Shown here in pieces: positions 33,779 to 40,998 of a DNA stretch of 64,000 nucleotides. Where the stretch lies: positions 93,125 through 157,124 of the forward strand of contig NZ_MKQR01000016.1 of NCBI RefSeq assembly GCF_001940455.1. The letters run 5' to 3'. Position 1 is the stretch's first letter; the number at the start of each line of letters is the position of its first letter. This DNA is from Actinokineospora bangkokensis. Lineage in GTDB: Bacteria > Actinomycetota > Actinomycetes > Mycobacteriales > Pseudonocardiaceae. Made by a program: the position numbers and the translations under genes. The notes beneath the pieces were generated by a model, which did no database searches, was not told the origin of the DNA, and saw only the letters and a program-made list of their open reading frames with translations.

Positions 33779-33852
33779 GGTTACCATTGGTTACCAGCCA
33801 ACCGCCGCTGCCCCCGTCGCACAAGAACGCACCCGCACGCCACCAGGTAACC
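33779..33852. promoter_or_regulatory. GGTTACC repeats between hydrolase and HxlR genes
   Basis: GGTTACC occurs at 33779-33785 and 33789-33795 as a direct repeat and in inverted form, GGTAACC, at 33846-33852. They fill the region between the divergent starts (33763 and 33911), a plausible set of HxlR half-sites. Confidence 0.6.
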
Positions 33853-33910
33853 CCGGAGAAACCCCCTCCCACCTCTCCACGCCCGGCCCACCCCAACGCC
33901 AAGGAGACCA

Positions 33911-34279
33911 ATGCCCACCCCCCGAGGCGACGCCATGAGCCCCCAGTGCCCCACCCGCCAACTCCTGGACCGCATCGGCACCAAGTGGACCTCGCTCATC
34001 ATCAAGGTCCTCGCCGAGAACCACCCCACCGAAACCCGCTTCACCGACCTCCGCCGCGCCATCCCCGGCATCTCCCACAAGATGCTCTCCGCAACCCTCC
34101 ACTCCCTCACCGCGGACGGCCTCACCACCCGCCGCGTGGAACCCACCATCCCCCCGAAGGTCCACTACTCCCTGACCCCCCTGGGCCTCTCCCTCGAAAC
34201 CCCCCTCGCCGCCCTCCGCACCTGGGCCGAGACCCACATGCACGAGATTGACACCCACCGCCGCTACACTTCCCCCTAG
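33911..34279 (+). CDS. HxlR family winged-helix regulator
   Basis: 122 aa from ATG at 33911 behind CCAAGGAGACCA. HxlR features: CPTRQLLDRIGTKWTSLIIK, then FTDLRRAIPGISHKMLSATL (recognition helix), LTADGLTTRRVEPTIPPKVH and YSLTPLGLSLETPLAALRTW. These regulators usually control a neighbouring oxidoreductase or hydrolase in response to electrophiles. The only Cys, near the N-terminus (MSPQCPT), corresponds to the redox-sensing Cys of several HxlR proteins. Divergent from the hydrolase at 32993. Confidence 0.9.
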   Translation: MPTPRGDAMSPQCPTRQLLDRIGTKWTSLIIKVLAENHPTETRFTDLRRAIPGISHKMLSATLHSLTADGLTTRRVEPTIPPKVHYSLTPLGLSLETPLAALRTWAETHMHEIDTHRRYTSP

Positions 34280-34670
34280 CCCCAACCCCTCCCCCACGAT
34301 TCACTCGTCCGGGTTGTGGACAAGTGCCCCGAGGCCCCGTTTTCTGTCGTCCCCCTCGATTACGCTTGAGCAGAGGAAGAGCGCGGGGGCGGCGGCCGCA
34401 CACCGAACACCGAACACCAGGTCCCCACCCCAGCCAGCCCACCACACACCAGAACGACACAGCCGCCAACGCCGCAGACGACCGAACCCGCACCAGCCAG
34501 CGGAACGCGGGCGCCCAGGGCGAAGCAGCGCAGGTGACCGAGCAGCGCGCGCGGCGAACCGCGCAGGTCACGCAGCGGCGCAGGCCGCGCAGCAGCACAG
34601 GTCGCGCAGCGACACGGCTCCTCGTGCAGCGGCGCCGGTCGGAGGGGCGACGCCGGTCGGAGGGGGGCGG
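34280..34670. other. 391-bp region without a convincing gene; internal short repeats
   Basis: Open frames here give Arg/Ala/Pro-rich low-complexity products. The left part contains TTGTGGACAA near 34314 and an AT-richer promoter-like stretch (TCGATTACGCTTGAGCAGAG near 34357-34376). The right part has short repeats: variants of GCGCAGGTCACGCAGCG between 34528 and 34605, and CGCCGGTCGGAGGGG twice near 34634-34667. Likely a promoter remnant followed by decayed sequence. Confidence 0.5.
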
Positions 34671-35105
34671 TCAGTGCGCGGGTGGGGTGTAGCGGGCGAC
34701 GAAGCGCTTCTGCCACGGGGTTTCGACGGCGTGGGGGCGGTAGTGGGCGCGGACGTAGGCGACGGCGTCGGGGGGTGGGGTGCCGTCGAGGATGGCTAGG
34801 CAGGCCAGGGCGGTTCCGGTTCGGCCGACGCCTCCGGCGCAGGCCAGCTCCACGCGTTCGGTGGTGGACCGGTCGAGGGCTTCGGTGAGGGCGGCGGTGA
34901 GGGAGGTGGGGTCGGTGGGGAGCCAGAAGTCGGGCCAGCGGACCCAGTGGGATCGCCAGGGGGTGTCGGGAGGGGTTCGGCCGAGGAGGTAGACGGCAAA
35001 GTCCGGGGTCGGGCCGGGTGGGAGGGGGGCGCGGAGTCCTCGGCCGCGGACGAGGCGGCCGGAGGGGAGGCGGAGGACACCCTCGGCGGTGGGGTCCCAG
35101 GTCAT
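34671..35105 (-). CDS. Protein-tyrosine phosphatase-like protein with WPD loop
   Basis: 144 aa from ATG at 35105. It has the phosphatase loop LACAGGVGRTGTAL (Cys89-x5-Arg95) and a matching WPD loop, WVRWPDFWLP with Asp59 as general acid, so the full catalytic set for cysteine-based phosphatases is present. The helix CLAILDGTPPPDAVAYVRAH follows as in dual-specificity phosphatases. It is short but complete for this compact family. Substrate could be phosphotyrosine protein or a small phosphate ester. Stands alone, with a repeat-filled region upstream. Confidence 0.85.
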   Translation of the reverse strand: MTWDPTAEGVLRLPSGRLVRGRGLRAPLPPGPTPDFAVYLLGRTPPDTPWRSHWVRWPDFWLPTDPTSLTAALTEALDRSTTERVELACAGGVGRTGTALACLAILDGTPPPDAVAYVRAHYRPHAVETPWQKRFVARYTPPAH

Positions 35106-35278
35106 GCCGCGATCACCGGTTGATCTCCATGGCCAGCAGGGTAGTCGCGGGAAAGGCGTCGTGGATCGCCACGGCCCCGGCCGGTGGGCACGGCGGGGGT
35201 GCCCAGGATTTCGCGTTGAGCACGCTGAGGTCTGCGCACCCAGCGGGCTCGGGCGCCCGCAGTCAGCGCCCCCGGCTA

Positions 35279-35378
35279 CTCGCGCTGGCGAGCCTGGGTG
35301 CTCGCGCAAGCTAGCCTGCGTGCTCGCGCAAGCTAGCCTGGGCGTTCGCGTAAGCGAGCCTGGGTGCTCGCGGAAACC
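35279..35378. repeat. 22-bp tandem repeat, four units plus a partial fifth
   Basis: Units start at 35279, 35301, 35323 and 35345, with a partial at 35367. The consensus is CTCGCGCAAGCTAGCCTG followed by GGTG or similar. Each unit contains complementary halves (GCTCGC and GCGAGC or GCTAGC), so small hairpins can form. The array lies in the 471-bp gap (35106-35576) between the divergent phosphatase and GH13 genes; the rest of that gap shows no gene, only promoter-sized flanks. Confidence 0.8.
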
Positions 35379-35576
35379 CGGTCCAGCCACCAGCGAGCGA
35401 GCATGGCGGCTACGCGAAACCGATCGGGTTTCCCCGAAAGCCGCAGCAAGAACCGGATGATCAAGAAGTAGCCGGTCCGCACGCGGCAGGGGGCAGGGGG
35501 CACCGGAGTTCGGTGGAGGTGGGTGCGGGCGTGGGAGGCTGGGGGTGTGGGTGGTGCCGAGGGAGAGGATGTCGGA

Positions 35577-36836
35577 ATGGTCCAGGAGCCCGGGTGGGTG
35601 CGGCACGCGGTGTGGTGGCACGTGTACCCGCTCGGGTTCACCGGGGCCGAGCGGGCGGCCACGGGGCAGGTCACGCACCGGCTCGGGCAGGTGGAGGCCT
35701 GGTTGGACTACGCCGTCGAGCTGGGGGCGTCGGGGTTGTTGCTGGGGCCGGTGTTCGCCTCCGAGACGCACGGGTACGACACGGTCGACCACTTCCGGAT
35801 CGACCCGCGGTTGGGGGTGCGGGAGGACTTCGACCGGTTGGTGGAGGGCGCGCACCGGCGGGGGTTGCGGGTGTTGTTGGACGGGGTGTTCAACCACGTC
35901 GGGCGGGGGTTCGCCGCTTTCGCCGAGGGGCCTTCGCCGGAGTGGTTCCACGTGACCGGAGAGGGTTATGAGCACTTCGAGGGGCACGCGCACCTGCCGA
36001 CGCTCAACCACGGGTCGGGGGTGGTGCGGGATCACGTGGTCGAGGTGATGTGCCACTGGTTGTCGGCGGGGGTGGACGGGTGGCGGTTGGACGCGGCGTA
36101 CGCCGTGCCGCGCGGGTTCTGGGCGGAGGTGCTGGGGCGGGTGCGGGCCCGGTTCCCGGAGGCCTACCTGGTGGGGGAGGTGATCCACGGGGACTACGCG
36201 GCGTTCGTGGCGGAGACGGGCGTGCACTCGGTGACCCAGTACGAGCTGTGGAAGGCCGTGTGGAGTTCGCTCAACGACCGGAACCTCTTCGAGTTGGCGT
36301 GGGCGTTGGGCAGGCACGGGGAGTTCCTGGACTCGTTCGTGCCGCTGACGTTCGTGGGGAACCACGACGTGACGCGGATCGCCAGCCAGGTCGACCCGGC
36401 GTTGGTGCCGCACGCGCTGGTGGTGCTGTTCACCACCGGGGGGACGCCTGCTGTCTACTACGGCGACGAGCAGGGCTTCCGGGGTGTGAAGGAGGACAGG
36501 GAGGGCGGCGACGACGCCGTGCGGCCGCCGTTCCCGGCTGAGGGGCCGAGCGGGTTGGCGCCGTGGGGTGCGCCGGTGCTGCGGTTGCACCAGGACCTGA
36601 TCGGCCTGCGGCGCAGGCACCCGTGGCTGCACCGCGCCCGCACCGAGGCCGTCGAGCTGAGCAACACCGGGGTGGTGCTGGTGACCGAGGCGGAGGGGCA
36701 GCGGCTCGCCGCGGTGCTGAACATCGGTGACGAGACCGCCCGGTTCAGGGTCCACGGCGATCTCCTGCTCGGTGACGCCCACGTGAGCGGCGGTGCCGTG
36801 CAGGTGGGGCCGCGCGGCTGGGCCGTGCTGGGCTGA
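35577..36836 (+). CDS. GH13 alpha-amylase family glycosidase
   Basis: 419 aa from ATG at 35577. All four GH13 regions are present: LLDGVFNHVG (I), DGWRLDAAYA with nucleophile Asp172 (II), AYLVGEVIHG with acid/base Glu201 (III), FVGNHDVTRIAS with Asp264 (IV). The barrel start VWWHVYPLGF and the short C-terminal beta domain (VLVTEAEGQRLAAVLNI) fit a compact intracellular amylase or trehalose-related glucosidase. No signal peptide, so it acts on internal maltodextrins or glycogen products. Transcribed alone. Confidence 0.9.
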   Translation: MVQEPGWVRHAVWWHVYPLGFTGAERAATGQVTHRLGQVEAWLDYAVELGASGLLLGPVFASETHGYDTVDHFRIDPRLGVREDFDRLVEGAHRRGLRVLLDGVFNHVGRGFAAFAEGPSPEWFHVTGEGYEHFEGHAHLPTLNHGSGVVRDHVVEVMCHWLSAGVDGWRLDAAYAVPRGFWAEVLGRVRARFPEAYLVGEVIHGDYAAFVAETGVHSVTQYELWKAVWSSLNDRNLFELAWALGRHGEFLDSFVPLTFVGNHDVTRIASQVDPALVPHALVVLFTTGGTPAVYYGDEQGFRGVKEDREGGDDAVRPPFPAEGPSGLAPWGAPVLRLHQDLIGLRRRHPWLHRARTEAVELSNTGVVLVTEAEGQRLAAVLNIGDETARFRVHGDLLLGDAHVSGGAVQVGPRGWAVLG

Positions 36837-36864
36837 CCCACCGCGGGGGGCACGAGCAGCTCGG

Positions 36865-37191
36865 CTAGTGGGCGCCACCGAGGTTGAGCAGGACCACGCC
36901 CGCCACCACGAGCAGGATGCCCAGGACCTTGGTGATCGACAACTGCTCCCCCAGCAGCACCACGCCGATGGCGACGATCGCCACGGTGCCCAGGCCGGAC
37001 CAGATGGCGTAGCCGACGCCGACCTCCAGGCCCGCCTTGAGGGCTTGGGCGAGGGCGGTGAAGGCGATGCCGTAGCCGGTGAGGACGGCGAGGGTGGGCC
37101 AGAGGCGGGTGAAGCCCTCGGTGTACTTCATGCCGCTGGTGGCGGCGACCTCGAAGGCGATGGCCACCCCGAGCCAGACGAACCCCAGCAC
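36865..37191 (-). CDS. Small multidrug resistance (SMR) family transporter
   Basis: 108 aa, four membrane helices. GTG at 37191 has GGAGG 4 bp upstream. The essential proton/drug-coupling Glu14 sits in VAIAFEVAATSGMKYTEGF, at exactly the EmrE position. YAIWSGLGTVAIVAIGVVLL and LLVVAGVVLLNLG complete the family pattern. It works as a dimer exporting quaternary or guanidinium-type cations in exchange for protons. No second SMR subunit is next to it, so a homodimer is likely. Confidence 0.92.
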   Translation of the reverse strand: MLGFVWLGVAIAFEVAATSGMKYTEGFTRLWPTLAVLTGYGIAFTALAQALKAGLEVGVGYAIWSGLGTVAIVAIGVVLLGEQLSITKVLGILLVVAGVVLLNLGGAH

Positions 37192-37283
37192 CGCGCCTCC
37201 TCGTACCGGTCGGGAGCAGCACGACGGTACCCAGGCGCGGGCGAGCGCCCGCACCCGAGGGGGCGGGCGCTCGGGGGTGCGGG

Positions 37284-37580
37284 TCAGGTGGTGTAGGTGA
37301 GGCAGTTGGCCTCGGCGGCGCCCCCGCCCGGGCCGATGCGGACGCCGGAGGCCGAGCACTCCAGGTTGGCGTTGAACTTGCAGTCGGCGCGCGAGCAGGC
37401 GCCGACCTGGGCGACGACCTTGTCCAGGCCGCCCTTGCGGGCCATCGGGACGAAGGTGCCGCAGTCGGCGGAGCCGTTGGTGCCGCCGACGGTGATCGCG
37501 AAGGCGTGGCAGCCGTCGTGGTTGTAGGAGCAGCCGGTGACGGTGCACTCGTGGACGGCGGGCATCTCGGTGGAGGTCAT
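37284..37580 (-). CDS. DUF1540 protein with two cysteine-rich repeats
   Basis: 98 aa from ATG at 37580. Two DUF1540 units, each with four Cys: ECTVTGCSYNHDGCHAFAIT ending in ADCGTF, and ACSRADCKFNANLECSASGV ending in NCLTY. The CxxxxCxYNxxxxCxAxxIxxG pattern is likely a small metal-binding fold; its role is unknown. The upstream region carries an iron-box-like site (37659-37677), suggesting iron-dependent control. In that light a metal-storage or metal-sensing function is attractive but unproven. Terminates before the SMR gene 93 bp away. Confidence 0.88.
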   Translation of the reverse strand: MTSTEMPAVHECTVTGCSYNHDGCHAFAITVGGTNGSADCGTFVPMARKGGLDKVVAQVGACSRADCKFNANLECSASGVRIGPGGGAAEANCLTYTT

Positions 37581-37658
37581 GACTTCTCCTCGTGGTGGGA
37601 AGGGCAGCCAGTTCCCCGACGGTCCCACCCGCCGCGCGACCCCGCAACCGCAGGCGGA

Positions 37659-37677
37659 TAAGGACAGCCTTACCTGA
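37659..37677 (-). promoter_or_regulatory. IdeR/DtxR-type iron box upstream of the DUF1540 gene
   Basis: On the minus strand the site reads TCAGGTAAGGCTGTCCTTA, 14 of 19 positions matching the consensus TTAGGTTAGGCTAACCTAA, including the AGG-GGCT-CCT core. It lies 79 bp upstream of the DUF1540 start, a position where a repressor would cover the promoter. The match was counted by eye. Confidence 0.6.
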
Positions 37678-37744
37678 TTCCCTTGTGGAGAGCGGGTTTC
37701 CCCGTGTCGCAAGAGGATTGTCCGCGGTGGTGCGGGAGTGGTCG

Positions 37745-38386
37745 CTACCCGTTGGTGGGTCGCGCCTTGGCCGCCGTGCGCAGGCGGGCGCGGACGGCCC
37801 GGGTGGCGAGCGGGCCGAGGTCGTCGAGGACGTCGGCGAGGACGGCGAGCCGGGTGAGGGCGGTGAGGGCGGCCGCGCCGCCGTCGGGGTCGACGCTGTC
37901 CCAGAGGGTCAGCCCGAGGAAGGACGCGGAGGCGGCGCGGGCGAGGCCGGGGGCGTCGGCGACCTCCGCCAGCGGCGAGCCCGCCAGCACCCGCACCAGG
38001 GCGGACTCGACCTCGGTCGTCCACAGGGCGAGGGCGGCGCGGGTGGCCTCGGCCAGCCGCTCGCTGGACTGGGCCCCGGCCAGCGCCTGCGCCAGGACGG
38101 TGAGGTTGCCCTCGGCGCGCTCGCCGTCGTGCACGGCCTGGCCCGCCGCGAGCAGGTCACCGAGGGTGGTGACCCCGGCGAACCGCTCGCGGTGGGTGGC
38201 GACCCTGGCCTCGGTGGCGCTGAGGCAGGCCTGGGCCAGCAGTTCCTCGACGCTGCCGAAGTGGTAGAAGATCAGCGACTGGTTGACCCCGGCCGCGGCG
38301 CCCACCGAGCGCGCGGAGACGGCGGTGATGCCCTGGGTGCGGATCAGGTCGAGGGCACCGTCGATGAGCCGCTGCTTGGTGGTCAC
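37745..38386 (-). CDS. TetR family regulator
   Basis: 213 aa from GTG at 38386. HTH: KQRLIDGALDLIRTQGITAV, SARSVGAAAGVNQSLIFYHF, then FGSVEELLAQACLSATEARV. The ligand domain is helical (LTALTRLAVLADVLDDLGPL). The NQSLIFYHF recognition helix is common in regulators of fatty-acid or efflux genes. Its nearest upstream signal is a large double palindrome 280 bp before the start (38666-38694), with an unexplained stretch between. Confidence 0.85.
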   Translation of the reverse strand: MTTKQRLIDGALDLIRTQGITAVSARSVGAAAGVNQSLIFYHFGSVEELLAQACLSATEARVATHRERFAGVTTLGDLLAAGQAVHDGERAEGNLTVLAQALAGAQSSERLAEATRAALALWTTEVESALVRVLAGSPLAEVADAPGLARAASASFLGLTLWDSVDPDGGAAALTALTRLAVLADVLDDLGPLATRAVRARLRTAAKARPTNG

Positions 38387-38657
38387 CTCAACACCCTCTC
38401 GCGCGGTGGCCCCACCGCGCCGCCCACCCCCGCCGCACCGCCAGGCCCCCGGTGCGCTCGTCGAACCGCTCGCGGCGAGCACCGGCGGCAGGCCCACCCC
38501 CAGGGGGCCCGCGCCGATCCGGGAGCGGTTCGAGGTGAACCGGGAGCCTGCCGGGCAGCGATCCGGCATCGGGGTCGGACGCGGCGCACGGGCGGTTCTC
38601 GACACGGCACGTCCCCGGGGTGGATGAGCGTCCCCGCGTGGGTTCCGCCCACGTCAA
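38387..38657 (-). other. Unexplained stretch between operator and TetR; possible remnant ORF
   Basis: A strong ribosome site (AAAGGAGGG, minus strand, just before 38657) stands 5 bp before a GTG at 38653 whose frame continues to 38383 and overlaps the TetR start. The first residues (VGGTHAGTLIHPGDVP) look plausible but the rest is Arg/Pro/Ala-rich and not protein-like. An adjacent frame starting TTG at 38657 ends 2 bp before the TetR start. Either a frameshifted or truncated gene co-transcribed with the regulator, or a long leader. I cannot assign a product. Confidence 0.35.
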
Positions 38658-38665
38658 CCCTCCTT

Positions 38666-38694
38666 TTGAGCGATCGCTTGAAGCGATCGCTCAA
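38666..38694. promoter_or_regulatory. 29-bp perfect palindrome, double TetR-type operator
   Basis: TTGAGCGATCGCTT, a central G, and AAGCGATCGCTCAA. Each arm is itself nearly palindromic around GCGATCGC, so the site looks like two adjoining operators. A further half-site, GACCGCTCAA, lies at about 38716. It stands between the two TetR genes (ends at 38735 and 38386) and likely controls the one at 37745 and whatever precedes it. Confidence 0.8.
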
Positions 38695-38734
38695 ACCGTA
38701 GCGCACGGTGCGGCGACCGCTCAAGGGGCGGCTT

Positions 38735-39262
38735 TCAGGCGGGCAGCAGGGCCAGGACGCGGTCGCGGGCGACCAGCAGCGGGCGCGGGCTGCGCTCGGC
38801 GCGGCTGAGGATGATGGCCCCCTCCAGCGCGGCGAGGATGAACGAGGCCAGGTCGTCGTCCCCGCCGAGCGCCGCCGCGATGCCCCGGCGCCACTCCGCG
38901 AACGTCTCCCGCACCAGGTCCTCGGCCTCGGGGAAGTCCGCGCGCGGGTTGACCGCCATCGCGACCACCGGGCAGACCACCCGGTGGTCGTTGGCCGCCA
39001 GCAGCCGGGTCCAGAAGGTGAAGAGGCGGTCGAGCGCGGCGCGGGGGTCGGTGGCCGCCGCGATGCGCTTGCCGACCTGCGCCGCGGCGGCGCGCCCCGC
39101 GGTCAGCAGGATCTCGTCGCGGCCGCCGGGGAAGTGGTGGTAGACCGAGCCGCGCGGGGCGCCCGAGCGGGCCAGCACGGCGTCGATGCTGACCCCGGCG
39201 GCGCCGCGCTCCATGAGCAGGGTGACCGCGCTCTCGATCATCCGGTCCCGGGTGCCGCTCAC
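38735..39262 (-). CDS. TetR family regulator (YcdC/LfrR-like short type)
   Basis: 175 aa from GTG at 39262, overlapping the LLM oxidoreductase stop as GTGA. HTH: TRDRMIESAVTLLMERGAAG, then VLARSGAPRGSVYHHFPGG. The PRGSVYHHFPGGRDEIL motif and the C-terminal VVCPVVAMAVNP pattern are typical of regulators that pair with oxidoreductase genes. Being translationally coupled to the LLM enzyme, it probably regulates that operon, perhaps at the AT-richer region near 40304. Confidence 0.87.
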   Translation of the reverse strand: MSGTRDRMIESAVTLLMERGAAGVSIDAVLARSGAPRGSVYHHFPGGRDEILLTAGRAAAAQVGKRIAAATDPRAALDRLFTFWTRLLAANDHRVVCPVVAMAVNPRADFPEAEDLVRETFAEWRRGIAAALGGDDDLASFILAALEGAIILSRAERSPRPLLVARDRVLALLPA

Positions 39263-40284
39263 GCCCGCCCCACGATCTCCAGCAGCGTGCGCACGGTGCG
39301 CAGCTGCTCCTCGGCGGTCCCCTCGACCTTGGCCAGGAGCGTGCCGATGCCGCGCTCGCGGTACCGCTCGACCCGCTCGGCCACGGTCTCGGGCAGCCCC
39401 ACCAGGTTCGTCATGGTGCCCAGCTCCAGCGGCACGGCCCTGGCCGCCTCGGCCCGGCGCCCCGCCTGCCACAGCGCCGCCACCTCGGCCACCCGGTCGG
39501 CGAACCCGAGCCTGCCGAAGGCCTGGTTGTAGAAGTTCTCCTTGGCCGTGCCCATGGCGCCGATGGTGAAGGCGTACCCGTCCGCGTGCTTGCGACCCAG
39601 CTCGGCCGCCCCCTCGGCGGTCTCGGCGAACTCCACGGCCACCGGCGCCACCAGCTCCAGGTCGGACAGGCCGCGCCCGGCGGCGCGGGCGCCCTCGGCC
39701 AGCGGGTCGAGGAACACCTCGGCGGACTCGGGGATGAAGGCGTTGCCCAGCCAGCCGTCGGCCACCTCCCCGGTGAGGCGCAGGTTGGCCGGGCCCATGG
39801 CGGCGACGTGCACGGGCACGTGCGCGGGCTCCACCAGCGGGGTCAGCGCCCGGCCCCGGCCGCCGGGCAGCGGCAGCGGGTAGACCTCGCCGTCGTGCTC
39901 CAGGCGCCGCCCCGCGCTGACGGTGCGGATGATCTCGATGGTCTCCCGGGTCATCCGCACCGGCTTGCGGAAGGGCACCCCGTGCCAGCCCTCCATGACC
40001 CGGGGGCCGGAGACGCCGACGCCGAGGACGAAGCGGCCGCCGGAGAGGGCCTGCATGCTCAGCGCGGAGGTGGCCAGCAGCGCGGGGCTGCGCGAGCCCA
40101 GCTGCACCACGAACGTGCCGAGCCGCGCAGTGGTGGTGCGGGCGGCGAGGTAGGCCAGGCCGGTGAGGGCGTCGTAGCCCCACACCTCGGGCACCCACAG
40201 CGAGTCCACGCCCAGGCGTTCGAGCTCCACGGCCAGCTCCACCGCGCCCGGCGCGCGGGGTTCGACCGCGACTCCGATCTTCAC
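39259..40284 (-). CDS. LLM class F420-dependent oxidoreductase
   Basis: 341 aa. GTG at 40284 is preferred because GGAGG lies 8-9 bp before it; GTG at 40293 is also in frame but abuts that site. The luciferase-like TIM barrel shows KIGVAVEPRAPGAVELAVEL, SLWVPEVWGYDALTGLAYLA, TARLGTFVVQL, GGRFVLGVGVSGPRVMEGWH, the last being the cofactor-binding strand pattern of F420-dependent LLM enzymes. Substrate unknown. It forms an operon with the TetR gene downstream and is divergent from an SRPBCC gene. Confidence 0.9.
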   Translation of the reverse strand: MKIGVAVEPRAPGAVELAVELERLGVDSLWVPEVWGYDALTGLAYLAARTTTARLGTFVVQLGSRSPALLATSALSMQALSGGRFVLGVGVSGPRVMEGWHGVPFRKPVRMTRETIEIIRTVSAGRRLEHDGEVYPLPLPGGRGRALTPLVEPAHVPVHVAAMGPANLRLTGEVADGWLGNAFIPESAEVFLDPLAEGARAAGRGLSDLELVAPVAVEFAETAEGAAELGRKHADGYAFTIGAMGTAKENFYNQAFGRLGFADRVAEVAALWQAGRRAEAARAVPLELGTMTNLVGLPETVAERVERYRERGIGTLLAKVEGTAEEQLRTVRTLLEIVGRA

Positions 40285-40303
40285 AGCGACCACCTCCCGC
40301 CCC

Positions 40304-40309
40304 TAGTAT
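40304..40309. promoter_or_regulatory. Divergent -10 region between LLM operon and SRPBCC gene
   Basis: TAGTAT reads as a -10 box on the + strand toward 40327. On the minus strand the same position reads ATACTA, also AT-rich. It is the only AT-rich spot in the 42-bp gap between the starts, so the two promoters must overlap. Confidence 0.4.
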
Positions 40310-40326
40310 GGGGTATGACATAGCCA

Positions 40327-40827
40327 ATGGTGGAGGTCGACGTGCGCTACCGGGACTGCCCGACGTTCGAGGTCAGCGAGCGGTACACCACCTCGCCCGC
40401 GCGGCTGTGGGAGCTGGTGACCGACATCGAGCTGCCGGTGCGCTTCTCCCCCGAGCTGCAGGGCGTCGAGTGGGTCCACGGGGACTCCGTGGCGATCGGC
40501 AACCGGTTCCGCGGGCACAACAAGCACCCGCAGATGGGCGAGTGGACGACCGAGTCCACGGTGGTCGAGGTGGAGCCCGAGCGGCGCTGGGTGTGGCAGA
40601 TCGCCGGGTTCGACGGCCCGGCGGCCACGTGGGCGTTCGAGATCGACCCCGGTCGCGACGCGGTGACGCTGCGGCAGTGGGCGCGGATGGGCCCGGGCAA
40701 GTCCGGGCTGACCATGGCGATCGACTCGATGCCGGAGAAGGAGGGCCGGATCGTGGCCAACCGGGTGCGGGACTGGGAGACCGGGATGCGCGCGAACATG
40801 GCGGGCATCAGGGACCTGCTGGGCTGA
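40327..40827 (+). CDS. SRPBCC family (polyketide cyclase/dehydrase-like) protein
   Basis: 166 aa from ATG at 40327. Features of the START-like SRPBCC fold: FEVSERYTTSPARLWELVTD, IELPVRFSPELQGVEW, GNRFRGHNKHPQMGEWTTES and ERRWVWQIAGFDGPAATWAF, with a C-terminal helix (NRVRDWETGMRANMAGIRDL). The fold binds hydrophobic ligands in a deep pocket. Divergent from the LLM oxidoreductase, so ligand handling for that enzyme's substrate is possible. No ribosome site precedes the ATG. Confidence 0.85.
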   Translation: MVEVDVRYRDCPTFEVSERYTTSPARLWELVTDIELPVRFSPELQGVEWVHGDSVAIGNRFRGHNKHPQMGEWTTESTVVEVEPERRWVWQIAGFDGPAATWAFEIDPGRDAVTLRQWARMGPGKSGLTMAIDSMPEKEGRIVANRVRDWETGMRANMAGIRDLLG

Positions 40828-40998
40828 CACCGGGCGTTGCCCGCGGTCGCGCGGGCGGCCCCCGACCCTGGGCGGCGTCAGGGTTCACCCTGGTTTCGCC
40901 GGGGAAACGGCCGGTCACCGCCGGTGAGGCGATACTGTGTCCGGCGTCGAGGGTCGGCTCCGGTCGGCAGGGGTTGCGCGAGTTTGGGGCCGCAGGGC

